From: Epiperipatus broadwayi
Lineage: Eukaryota; Onychophora; Udeonychophora; Euonychophora; Peripatidae
DNA: 64,000 nt
Direction of reading: 5' to 3'
NCBI GenBank assembly: GCA_028023455.1
Contig: JAQFVV010006337.1
Coordinates: 1,971,001-2,035,000 of the forward strand
The translations under genes were made by a program, and so were the position numbers. Of the stretch, positions 1-11,353 are shown piece by piece (positions within the stretch are counted from its first letter, which is position 1; every line of letters begins with the position of its first letter). The notes beneath the pieces are model-generated. The model was not told the origin of the DNA and did no database searches. It saw only the letters and a program-made list of their open reading frames with translations.

Positions 1-2270
1 AATAATAATTTTGAAATTAGATTTTAATTTAAAGAAAAATAAAAATAAATTATAAATCCCCTTTGTACTTGAAATTTTGCAAGTCATGGTCAGTGAGAGA
101 TGATAGATTAATTAGAAAAATTCCCTAAAAGTTTTTAATTACTAAAATGTTGAAACGGTAAAATAAACCTAAACAATAGGAATGTAGCTTTCTAAATTAA
201 TTAAAATTCTAAACTCTGGCTAATGCAATGATTCTCCTCGGGGCAAATGAATGGAGCTAAAAATAAACTAGAATGAAATTGAAAGATAAGATAAAGAAAA
301 GAGAAGGATATTTTGTTTTTAAATTATTAATTAGACTTTGTGTTGTGCTCTTGCTTGGTTGAGAGAATCAGAGAATCTTAAATTAATTCATCCATTATAA
401 TATGACCGAGTAGAAAGTGCCCAGACTATTCTCCCCTGGAGATGGTCAATCAGATGCCCGAACCTCTACATGTGCCCTTCATAAATTAAATCATGAGGAT
501 CTGCTGCCCAAATAATTGGAAAGCTGCTGCTGCTATTGAAATGAATCCATAACCTGAGTGCGGGAAAGAACTGCTACTGCTTAAACTAATGAACAATTTG
601 CAACTGACCATGGAACATGAAAATCTCCTTATAAAACAAATACCTGTACCCAAGGCCTTTAGAGTACTCTAAATTCTATTCAAGCTATAGCTCACTCTAT
701 ATAAATTGTACACTGATCAATTTAATTGTTAATCTATTCTGTAAATTCTTTTGATAATCTAGCTTACCTAACTCTGTCTACTTCTTGGGTGCGTATTTCT
801 ACTTTTACATTTTTTTATTATTTAATAATAGCATGCCGATAAGATTTCTGACTGGGCCTCACCAAATTTTAAATATAAATTCTAATTAAAATGGTTGCCA
901 TCTTGTGCAACAACCAAATAGTAAATTTCTTTTATATACTTCTGTTGGCTGGTCAGCTCGGAAATCATCATAATTCTTTAATAGATAAATACATTATTAT
1001 ATGAAATTGTGGATGTTATGTCCTACAAATCCCATGATTAATATTTATTTATGTTAGATTATTTTGTTTCAGTTATTTTCATATTAATCGACACGCATTC
1101 ATTGCTTCACTTATTGTAAATGCAGGAGACTACTATGTAGCAAGTGCTGGACATATTAGTTCTTAGAGTAACCACCCTAACTTACAATTACCTTTTAAAC
1201 TTGCTTTTAAGTTTAAATAATAAAGTTATTATTTCGATAAATCCATTAAATGCATTTCTTTGAGAGCTAAATATGTTATTTATTAAATGTTGGTAATGTG
1301 AGAATGAGTCATAAATTTTATATTAAATCTTAACAGTATATTATGTTAGTTATACATGTGTTAGAGTTTAGAGATGCGATAATCCATCTTCGAGCCTTGG
1401 ATATTCCGGATCATACAGTATTTACTGAATCCTAGTCATCCTACAGAAGTGAACGTAATGAATGTTCTCATAGGGCTTGACACCTGTCACAGTCAGGGAG
1501 TAATTGAAGCACAGACCCTTTACACCTGATGACGCTTATGTGACCTTATCTTTGGGCCTATGGCAAACGCCAGCCCGTTGTTTTAAATTCATCCGTTCGC
1601 TCTTCTGTTTTAATGTACTGTCACATTCACATCGCAGTTCTAAACGTATCATATGTTTCTTTATTATTAATTTTATTATTCCCAGTATGACTCCGTCTCT
1701 GCATTATATGACATAAATTCGCTCTCAAATCAATGTTTGCCCATAATTAATTCCTTATAAATACCTTATTTGATTAAATAAAATATATGTCCACAGCTGC
1801 TATTATCATTTCTAATTAAACTTGTGCATTGCAAAGCTATTAAATCCCCGAAGGCATGATCTTGAAATACATGCTCAGGAATTCAGGTAGCTAGATTACG
1901 TATGTCAAATAATTGTACCTCATTGTAAATATAAAACAGTATCGGAAGAATAATACCGCTACTAGAATTTTCATATAATAATGTTTTAATTAAATAAATT
2001 TAAATATGAAATGTTATAATTAAATAATTTCAAACTATACATCTGCCATCATATATTTATTTTTTCGACACACATTCGGTGTAATATCTCCTCGATTATT
2101 TAAAATCTAAATGCCTAGATTTAATTTTATTATCTATTTAAATCAAAAATAAAGTCTATGAGTCTCTTGCATCTCCCTGATCCCTGTGCCTAAAAAATGT
2201 TTACTAATGTAGCATCAGATGTGTTGTTTCGTAGGGTGTATTGTGGAATCGATAAACCATGTTCGAACTC
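1..2270. other. AT-rich DNA without recognisable gene
   Basis: No open frame with recognisable protein content is seen; the only frame above 60 codons (1504-1716, plus) has no motif. A TATA-like TATAAAA lies at 630-636 inside a less AT-rich block (about 380-830), so a retroelement LTR is possible, but no terminal repeat or target duplication was found. A tRNA B-box-like GTTCGAACTC occurs near 2253 with no A box at proper spacing. Confidence 0.5.
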
Positions 2271-2280
2271 AGCACTGCTA

Positions 2281-2500
2281 GTGATGATGTGATGTGATGT
2301 ACTGTGGCTTCTTAAACGAAGTCAAGAATATCTCAGCAATTATGCCCAGATAAACCTGTTAGCAACTTAATTTTCCATTCTCCACTCTATGTGATGTGAT
2401 GTATTATGGCCTCTCCTTAAATGAAGTCGAGAATATCTCGGCAATTATGCCCAGATAAACCTGTTAGCTACTTTATTTTCCATTCCCCATTCTAAATTTT
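2281..2500 (-). repeat. Tandem duplication of a CR1-like LINE 3' end
   Basis: Two imperfect copies of about 108 bp (2283-2390 and 2391-2500) each begin with a GATGTGATGT motif followed by a shared segment containing TTATGCCCAGATAAACCTGTTAG. The same 3'-terminal motif opens CR1 copies 2, 3 and 4 near 26945, 34525 and 54939, so this is the element's 3' terminus with its tail duplicated. Confidence 0.8.
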
Positions 2501-4313
2501 CTCATATTCTGCTCCATCCCATTTCCACAACATAATCTTTGTCAACTCTATAACTTTTATATCTAAATCCCCCTTATCTTTTCCCAAACCCAACATAAAA
2601 ACCAATAATTGACTTTCTGTATAATCACTTTTTTCATATTTATTCTTCCATAACTTCATTATATGTATCCTTTCTGTTTTCAAGCTTTACATTCAATTAA
2701 CAAATGCCTAATATTTTCTATTCCTTCCTTACATAATTTACAAAAATAAATCACCCATGTTTTTCCATTTACATGTATATTCTCTTGGAGCCTTAAACAA
2801 TAAACTACTTTCCTTACTATTATCATATATTAACTCACACCTAATATTCTGTTTATTTCTATATATATTTAAACTCTTTTTACTCTCCATACTATTTCTA
2901 CATCTCTGTAACTCCCTATTCTTTATTAATAAATCTATTCTTTTATCCCATTCCTTACTACTATAACACTCAACAATCCTCTTAACACAATCATCCCATC
3001 TTTTGTACAATTATACTGATATAAATTCTTTATCCAAATCTTTTGCATACTGCATTACCTTTCTCACCCATCTTGTTACCTGTCCTTTACTCATAACCCA
3101 ATTAAATACTATTTTGGCTATCCTTTTATTATCCATAAACTGCAATCTAACAAACACTTTCATTTTACTTTTTACATCTCTCATATGAAAACTAGACCAT
3201 CCCATTTCTCCTTGAATTGCCTCCGTTGCTGTCCATACTTCTGCATCTAATGCATGTCTTCCTACTTCCCTTTGAACTTTTTCTAAATAATTTAATATCT
3301 CTTTACTAACATATAATGCATCACTACCATATGTTAACCCTGCTACTGCAACTCCTTTCCATATAATTCTAGCTACATCATATTTATTATATAAAAACAT
3401 GTTAATTTCTTTAACAATCCCTTTCTTTTCTTTGCTTCATTTATCAATTTTTTCTCTCATTCATCCAAATAATTTTTCTGATTACTTAAAGTAATTCCCA
3501 AATAACTATATCCATTCACCACACTTAACTTAATATCTCCCAATAAAAATTCTACATCTTCTCTTTCCCCAGTATTAACCCTCATTATATTTGATTTTTC
3601 TTCACTAAATTTAATCCCCATCTCTTTACCCACCCTTGCACATGTCCTCAGCATAACTTCCATATCTTCTCTTTTTTCTGCACACAAAAATATATCATCC
3701 CCCCCAAAAAAGACCTGACAAAATATATACTCCCTTACTACCTATTAATGGTATCTCTATCCCTCTTCCTAATCTTTCTATTGTTCTTTCCATTTCACTC
3801 AAATACAACACAAACAAAATAGGTGACATAGGGCATCCTTGCCTTAGTCCCACCCCATTTTTAACTTTAATTGATTCTATATTCCCTAATTGATATATAT
3901 ATATAATAATTATTTTCATATAATTTTTTAATAATATCAATTAAAGCTTCACCCATTCCCAAATTTGCTAAACTTATCCATAATCTATTTCTATTTACTC
4001 TATCATATGCCTTCTCTATATTTATAAAACTCATATATAAATGTTTACCTGAATTCCTACTCATATCCATAAGTTGTGTAACTACAAATAAACTATCTCC
4101 TATATGCCTATCTAATCTAAAACCTCCTTGTATTTCCCCCACTACATTATTCCCTTCCATCCATTTTACAACTTTACTAGCCACCATATATGAAAAAACT
4201 TTATATAAAACTGATGTTACCGCTAACTTTCTATGATCCTTACCATTTCCTTTAAATAATAATCTTACTCTTGTATTACTCCAACTACTTGGGAAAACTC
4301 TATTCTGTGCCAT
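2492..4313 (-). pseudogene. CR1-like LINE reverse transcriptase, decayed
   Basis: Five short minus-strand frames in different phases line up as one RT. 4313-3867 holds the motif upstream of palm A and palm A itself, reading FINIEKAYDRVN; the expected catalytic Asp of the FxD box is Asn, so this copy is catalytically dead as well as frameshifted. 3940-3695 holds GLRQGCPMSPILF (RT motif B). The DD box reads FFGG then DDIFLCAEKR across a G-homopolymer near 3700 that breaks the frame. 3687-3457 and 3400-3011 cover the thumb and C-terminal region (YSYLGITL, LTYGSDALYVSK). The remaining 3' frames correspond to a Cys/His segment seen better in copy 4 as CNLCKEGIENISHLLIE. Not a host gene. Confidence 0.85.
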
Positions 4314-4330
4314 TTTATGGTGCTGCTTTT

Positions 4331-6289
4331 CTGTGAGTTGGTCAAATTCTGCACTATATTAACAAAGCATATGAATCTGACCATTACAATATAAACATAT
4401 ACAATAAATATATGCTTTTAAAATTTCATTGTATAAAATTTTTATTATATTTATTTAATGAAATGAATGTATGAACAAGTTCATTTTTGTAAAATTCTTA
4501 TGTATTTTGGATAAATTAACAACAAAAAAAAAAGCATTAAATCATAAAATTCATATGGACTTTTTCTTTCTAACATTTTAATGTAAATATATATGCAAAA
4601 CATGAATACCTTTATTCTATAAATGCTGATTCAATCAAACAACTTTATTATTTAGCAACACAAAACCATCCCCCCCCCCTAGTCATACTTGAGCACAATA
4701 ATAAATTTCTCTATCGGGCTGGGGAAGCATTAAGATGTTAGAATTTGCATCTCTGGGTGAAAATTCAATATATTACAAATAATCCTTTGAATATATATTT
4801 TTTATCTATTCTAGAATCTCATTACATTGTAACAGATAAATATTTACAGAAGATTCTTATTAGCATAAATAAGAAAATATTCATTTGAGAAAAAATGCAA
4901 TCATTTTAAAATCCAGAAACTTGTATTTGAACAAAGATGTTACAACAGTATAGAAGAAATAAATGACTTAAATTTCTAATTTATCTCAAATTTATTATAT
5001 AAAGGAAATTGATAATGAAAAGGAAATTTCTACTCGCAAAAAGGGATGTGGATAAAAGAAAATAAGTTACAAAGACAAGATTTTCAATTTCAGTGGATGG
5101 AAATTAAAAATACATATTGAAATAAATAAAAGAGAACTGAAACAAACATATAATTAATTAGAGTTAGAAGATGAAGAATTATATATGATGTTTATTAAAC
5201 AGACTTAAAACGAGTCTGAAAAGATGTTATGGGAAAAAACATATGTATGAGAACTATTTTTAATTATTATATCAATCAGTTATGATAATGTTCTGAAATA
5301 TTTAAGTTTAATATATTTTGAATTTCAAAAATTCTTTACATTTTGTATGACAATAATTTAATAAAAAAAACTGATACAATTAAATATGGAAACGGGTATA
5401 CTAACTTAGAAATATGTACAATGTTTATTACTTCTTTTTTCTATCAATGGTTAAGTGAATGAGAAAGAAAAAGATTGTATTCTAATTAGTTAATATTTGC
5501 AACGATAAACAGTCATATAAACAGAAAAACTGGACAAATAAAGAACATAAACTCAAATATATAGTAAACTTTTTTGTATAAAAAATATAATGAGACAAAA
5601 ACATATAAAGTATTAAAAATATAAAATAATAATAATAAGATCCAACATAAAAAATAACTAAGTGCTGATACACACAAAGAGAAAATAAAGATACTTGTAA
5701 TCTAAAGATTTATCCAATATAAGTAAAATTATAACATGTTTAAAAATATTGATCTACATCTTTTTAAAATCAAAAAGAAATTTGAGTTTGCCTCACTAGG
5801 CAATATTTTATGAACCGTTTACTGGGATTTTTTTCTCATTACTTTGAAACAAGTTTTAAAATATTTATAGCCTATTATACAATATAATGTGTCCTTTTCA
5901 ATCATTCATAGAAAAGATTATATTGTTAAAAAGAAGAACTGTTGTATCTCCTTCAACTTAGAAACAAAAATAAATATTATTCCAGTGGTGCTAGATCTAT
6001 CAATTTACACAAGGAGACAGAGATTATGACAAAGAATTAAAAAATACTAATTGCTTAAAAATAATAATAAATAAATAAAAAATATAATTTATTTTATATA
6101 TATTATAATACAACAAATATACAATCTTTTTTTTTCTTTAAAATATATATGTTCTCCAATAACATTAACAAATTTAAGAAAATATAAAAATTTTTATTTT
6201 TGCAGAAAATAATTAAGACCTGATTGCGTTTTAATTGATTGGGGAAAAAAAATACAAAAAAAAAAAAAACTTACTAATTTTTTTTTTTT
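4331..6289. other. AT-rich DNA, no feature recognised
   Basis: Unique-looking A/T-rich sequence with homopolymers (a C9 run near 4672). No credible open frame, repeat unit or transposon terminus was recognised. Confidence 0.5.
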
Positions 6290-6293
6290 ATTA

Positions 6294-6336
<43 letters not shown>

Positions 6337-6356
6337 CATCATCATCATCATCATCA

Positions 6357-6392
<36 letters not shown>
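6290..6392. repeat. (ATT)n-(ATC)n-(ATT)n microsatellite, tail of LINE copy C
   Basis: Uninterrupted ATT triplets flank a run of eight ATC triplets. On the minus strand this is the (AAT)n(GAT)n(AAT)n tail directly following the conserved LINE 3' end ATCAATAAAG. The poly-Asn/Asp open frame across it is a microsatellite shadow. Confidence 0.9.
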
Positions 6393-6393
<1 letters not shown>

Positions 6394-6599
6394 GTTTCAA
6401 CAATAGTAAACTTTATTGATCCTTTTAGTTACATAGTATTATAATGCCATGGCAAGATACATATTGAATCTTATTATTGTCAGTTCAATTTCAAGTGCTA
6501 CCATATTCATTTTTTAAAAAGTACATATCTATATGGGTAATTTTACACAAGTGTATCTACTTTAGGAATGTTAATTAATCACATTATTGTCCAATAGGA

Positions 6600-6995
6600 G
6601 TAATTTCTGTATAAGTTCTTCATAAGATGAGTTGCAGTCCCCAACCAGAACAGTGGAGCTTGGATTCATGGCAAGAATTGAATTTATATTATAAATTATA
6701 GATTTTATCTTTTGCTTTTCTACTGGCATATATATACAAGCACTACATTCATTGTAATTATTTTTAAGTCAGTGTTATTATTAGAAGGTTTGAATCAATG
6801 TAAAGTATTTTGAAATTTTCAAAAGGGCAATCTTGAGCAATTACTATTCCAGTTCCTGAGCCTGCATATATCTTTGTTTCTAATAATCCTGTTATATGGG
6901 CTCGGATTTGATTTATCCAATTTGTGACTTTGAAATTTTTATTGATTGCATTAAGTCCTCTGACATTTAAAACAGCAATTTTAAGTTTTATTAAT
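6600..6995 (-). pseudogene. LINE ORF2 endonuclease fragment
   Basis: Minus-strand translation in this stretch gives a broken APE-type endonuclease start and the motif VLVGDCNSSYEELIQ, the counterpart of IFIGDFNLKYQEF in copy B (the GDFN block that binds catalytic metal and substrate in EEP nucleases). It then ends abruptly and 3' UTR follows, so everything from mid-endonuclease through RT has been lost. Confidence 0.65.
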
Positions 6996-7035
6996 AATTT
7001 TTTTTTTTTCTTTGAGTTTAGGAATTCATGTCTTC

Positions 7036-9290
7036 CTACTTTTCTTCCCCGATTTCCACTGCATCTTGAAACACCAGGCCACTCTCTTCATCCACTGCTA
7101 CAGCCCAATTATATATTTCCTGCTCACTGTGAGGATTCTCTTGTTCAATTCTCACCTTTTTATATCTTCTATCTTGTTTTGGTGGATGCCTTGGTTTGCG
7201 CCTATCTTCAGTGTGGATTTCTATTTCGGTAGGCAAATCTGGAGTAATAGCCTCCATCATTTCAGCAGATGTTTTCTTAATAATTGGTGGCCATGGTATG
7301 ACTTTGGTTGAAATTTTGCAACTTCTACCTATATGAGTTACATCTTCAGTTTCAGTCTTGAGTGCCATAATTTGCATGTAGTCCTTATTCGCATTCTTTG
7401 ACTGATTTTGTTGGTCACATTTCATATGGCTTACCTTTGCTGTGATTCTCTTATCCTCTTTTTCATTGTTTAATCTCTCTTGCTCATAGAGCTGAGCTGG
7501 CCTTTCCTGGAGTGCCATTTTAAGCTTACTTTGATTATTATTATCTTGTATGTTGTCCAGTGGCTTATTTTCCACTTTTAAACCAACTAGTTCATGGTCA
7601 GCCTCAATGGGTTTGATGTGTTTTATGTTCTTGTTTTCCATCACTTCCATTGTATCTTCTTTATCTGTTTTTTGCTTACTTTGTTTATTATGTTGTATGC
7701 CATCCAGTTCCTTATTTTTCCCTTTTACATCATCTAGTTCTGGGTTGCCCTCAATGCATTTGGTGTGTTTTAGTTTCTTGTCTGTGCTTGTTTTGTTTTC
7801 TGTGGCTTCGATTATATCTTCTTCATCCAGTTGGTTTATTGCTCCACATTTTTTATTATTTTTTTGCATACTGTTTTTATCTATTTTTGATCTTTGGTGT
7901 TCATCAGGTGTATCTTCTATTCCAGTCTCAGATTCCGGTCTTTGATTGTTATCTTGATTTCCTTTTTTGATTGTTTTTTTTGATGAGGCTTTATCTGTTT
8001 TGGAGTGACTTCAATTCTTTTGCCTTCTTTTTCAGTGGTTAGTTTGTCTGCCTCAAACAGCTGTGATAGTACTGACTGATCAGCAACTTTCAGCAAACTT
8101 TGCTTCATATTTCTTTGTATGTCATCTATTTGTTTATAATTTTTTGGCATGTCACCCATCTCTTGGTCACACTCTTCATGTTTGGCGTATTTTCTCTTCT
8201 TATCTGGCCTTGTCTGATTTTCTGTTCCTTCCTTTGTATATTCTTTACCTTTCATTTCTGCCCTTTTTTTTTATTTTTTTGCATGTCATCTATTTCTCGG
8301 CCAGTCTCTGGGTGTTTGGGATTTTCTATCTTCTTGTCCGGGTTTGCTTGATCTTCCAGTTGCTCTGTTGGGTATTTTTTAATTAATATTTGCTCTGTTT
8401 TAGCTCTTGACTGGTCATTGCTGTTGTGCTTTCTTCCACAGTCTATTGCCAGGTGATCTCTACTTCCACACACAAAACATTGTGGCCTAAGCCCTTTAAT
8501 TTGTATAGTCAGTATTGCTTCCTGATCCATTATTATGCTTGGGATGTCTTCAGGTCTTATGCCTTCATTCATTTTGATCTTGAAATAGAAGCTGTTTGAA
8601 TAAACTAGTGTAGGCGTGTCTGAGCGATATATTGGCTTCATGTATATCGGTTGCCCAAAGGGTTTCATTAATTTTGTGAAATCGTGTATATTATACCCAA
8701 AATAGGTATTTTTAATAATGCCAGTGTGATAGTTTTGCATCTCTCTATCTACAATCACAAGAACATAATTTTCTAAAGTATTAATTTTTTCTTGAAAATC
8801 TGTACATTGCGTTTCATTAATGTAATTCTACCACCAGATATCTTGAGTTGGTATGCTCTCCTATGGTTGAAACTGAGCTCCACATTTTGTTGTTAGATAA
8901 CTCTTTATATAGTATTTCCTTTGGAAACTTGTAGAGAGAGAGATTTCTATCTGTTGCTGCTAAGACGATTGATTTATTTGAAAAAAATCTCTTAAATGAC
9001 ATGAATAATTTTTTCAGTATGGTTTCATTAAATCTGCTATTTATCTCTTGCACTTCTTCTTTTAACCAAACGTTTTGTAAAGGCACATCGGCATCATATT
9101 GATTCATATTTATACCATTTACTTCATTCAGGTCATCCTGATTGACCCTTCTAAATCTTGAGATTTGTTTTACGTGTTGCAAATTAAATTCAGCTATGTT
9201 CGCATATGTTGTCTGTGCTCTAATGTTGCTATATATTCGTGAAGTCTGATTCGCGCCAAACTTTATCTTGGATTCTGATGTGGACGCCAT
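7036..9290 (-). pseudogene. LINE ORF1 (gag-like, CCHC knuckle), frameshifted
   Basis: Starts with a Met at 9290 (MASTSESKIKFG) and runs through four frames in different phases (9290-8817, 8758-8252, 8255-7917, 7869-7036), so at least three frameshifts. Shared landmarks with copy B are SRFRRVNQDDLN near residue 45, VLAATDRNLSLYKFPKEILY, the segment NPEDIP/RPEDIPS, and a complete zinc knuckle CFVCGSRDHLAIDC (C-x2-C-x4-H-x4-C). The C-terminal half is Lys/Glu/Gln-rich and low complexity. By family analogy it would bind element RNA in an RNP; no function is expected from this copy. Confidence 0.8.
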
Positions 9291-9513
9291 ATTGACAATA
9301 TCTAGCGTCTGAATAGCGCTTAGAAAAATTAAAAGTTATAAGCAATAAATCACTTACTGTGTGAGTAAAAAGTCCGTTTTCCCTGATAGGTGTGAATATT
9401 AATTATCTTCAAGTGATGTTTTAAGCAACTGTTTTTTGGCAATTCAGTATTTTTTATACTTTTGTTGGAAACGTTTATCTACTTCGTCTAACTAAAGGCA
9501 CAGCAGGACCGCG

Positions 9514-9571
9514 CTGCTGCTGCTGCTGCTGCTGCTACTGCTACTGCTACTACTACTACTACTACTACTAC
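9514..9571. repeat. (CTG)n-(CTA)n microsatellite, tail of LINE copy B
   Basis: CTG triplets grade into CTA triplets, immediately followed by the rc of a LINE 3' end (GATCAATAAAGCC on the minus strand). It sits exactly between the 3' end of copy B and the 5' end of copy C. Confidence 0.9.
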
Positions 9572-11353
9572 ATTTTAATAAAGGCTTTATTGATCTCAAT
9601 GGTTTACATAAGTTTACATCTAGAAAATTTGAAATTTAACATACAATGAATTATATTAGGGTAAACACATATAAATGAATTTAGTGGTTACACTTTGTTG
9701 TTAATGGACTATAACAATATAAAAATTAAAAAAGCAAAAATAATCAGAGTTCTAAAGTTTGAGGAGCTTATTTAGTTTTGTCCGCATGTCACTTTGAATG
9801 TTAGTTGTATGATAGTTTTCTTTGCAGCATTCACAGCATTGATGGTTGTTTTAACAATGACCATGTTGCTGCATATAAGTGGGGGTTGGTTATTATTTTA
9901 TCTCTATTTCAAATGTGTAGCAGTTTGTTGCTAAATGTAGCTGGGTGTCGTCTGGTGTTATTGCCAATTAAGAAAGTACATCGGGTGCACCAATATGCAT
10001 ATAGAACAAATGTGGCTGCCCTAATGCTAGGTATTGATCTTCCCTGAAAAACAGCTATTATGTGATTAATGATTGTACCCGGTTTTCTGTAAGTGTTACA
10101 CATCATCTGTCGTGTTTCGTTAAGTGCTACACATTGATAAATAAAGTGGTCCAGTGTCTCTTCTGCTTGATGGCAGAGTCCACAGAAGGGGTCAATAGAT
10201 ATATACATTCTTTTATGATAAAGAAAGTGGGTTGTTGGCAAGGCAATGAGATTGATTTTCATGATAAAATCAAAGTATTTGGGCTCTAGAGCCCATTTTT
10301 TATATTCCTGGAGTAGTCTCTTGTTTTAATTCCTAGCATAGGTTGTATACCATTAGTATCTGCTTCTCTGTTTATTAAACCATAAATATCCCAGTATGAA
10401 TACTTATGCAAATACTAATCTGAAATCTTGTCTGTGGTTTTGGATTGGTATATAATGTTGGTGAAAAAGGAACCTTTTGGAGGTGGTCTATCTGTTGGAG
10501 TAACTTCTAGCAAGTGGTTAATTTTGGGGTATTTGGCAAGTATTGTGATTATTGAGTTCCTTAACTTCTGTATATGAAAAACATTGATGTTGTGCAAGCC
10601 AAGTCCATTTTTTATTAGAGGTTGGCTAAGTTTTTTTTGTGGAAATTGCTACTGTTTTTCTGGCCCAAAGTAGTTTATTATATATGGTTTTAATTTTTGA
10701 AATGAACCCCTTTGAGAATGAAATAACCAGTACATAATAAGTTATTTTGGTTGTGATAAGCTGGTTAATTAACTGTACTTTGGAATATAGTGAAAGATAT
10801 GCCTTGGACAAAAAGTTTATAATTTTTGTGGCTTCTTCTTTAAGTTTATTTTGGATATGGCATCTCATTCCTGTAATTCCCATATGAAATGGGAACCCAA
10901 GAAAAGAGTTTGGTTTTGATTTGTAAATTGATGTACATGGTTTACCAGTGTATAGTGACCAGGCTGTGGTTTTTGCTGGATTAAATGTTAATTCATATTT
11001 TTGTGAATATTCTTGTAATATCTTTTGGAGTTGCGGTATTTGTTTTTTTGATGTTAGGAATATGGTAACATCATCCATATAGGTGATGCATGTAGTGCGC
11101 TGCATTGTGTCTGGTATCTCGATCCCAGTAAATGCATTTTGTATGCTTTTAATAAGGGGATTGATGTAAAATATAAACAATAGTGAACTAAAAGAGGATC
11201 CTTGGGATATAGATTTGGTGGGTGTGAAAGATGGTGAGTTTCTTCCATTTAAAGTTATATGGATCTCTCTATTCAGAAGCAGGTTAGCAATTATATATAG
11301 ATGTGTTCTAGGAATTTCTGTGTCTTTTAGCATTTTTAGAAGTGTGTATATAC

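Larger units (their letters stand above)
2281..4330 (-). mobile_element. CR1-like non-LTR retrotransposon, copy 1 (5'-truncated)
   Basis: Reads on the minus strand from about 4330 (truncated 5' end, inside the reverse-transcriptase domain) to the GATGT-rich 3' end near 2281. It shares the RT C-terminal half, the Cys-rich 3' segment and the 3' tail with three other copies (near 27/33 kb, 34-43 kb and 55 kb). The clade call rests on the APE-type endonuclease and SGNH-containing ORF1 visible in copy 4, both typical of CR1/L2-group LINEs; an exact clade would need a phylogeny. Confidence 0.8.
6393..9513 (-). mobile_element. Tx1/L1-like LINE copy C, internally deleted
   Basis: Minus-strand non-LTR element with a 5' UTR (about 9513-9291), ORF1 relic (9290-7036), the first part of an ORF2 endonuclease (about 6995-6600), then directly a 3' UTR ending in ATCAATAAAG and a trinucleotide tail. 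The whole RT region is missing. Its 5' end at about 9513 abuts the CTG/CTA tail of LINE copy B, so the two copies are head to tail. ORF1 is clearly homologous to those at 15314-16834 and 40803-42794. Confidence 0.8.

Noticed and set aside
2240-2275. tRNA gene suggested by GTTCGAACTC
   Set aside because: Only a B-box-like string is present; no A box or cloverleaf was found.
6194-6403. Poly-Asn/Asp open frame
   Set aside because: It is a translation of the ATT/ATC microsatellite.
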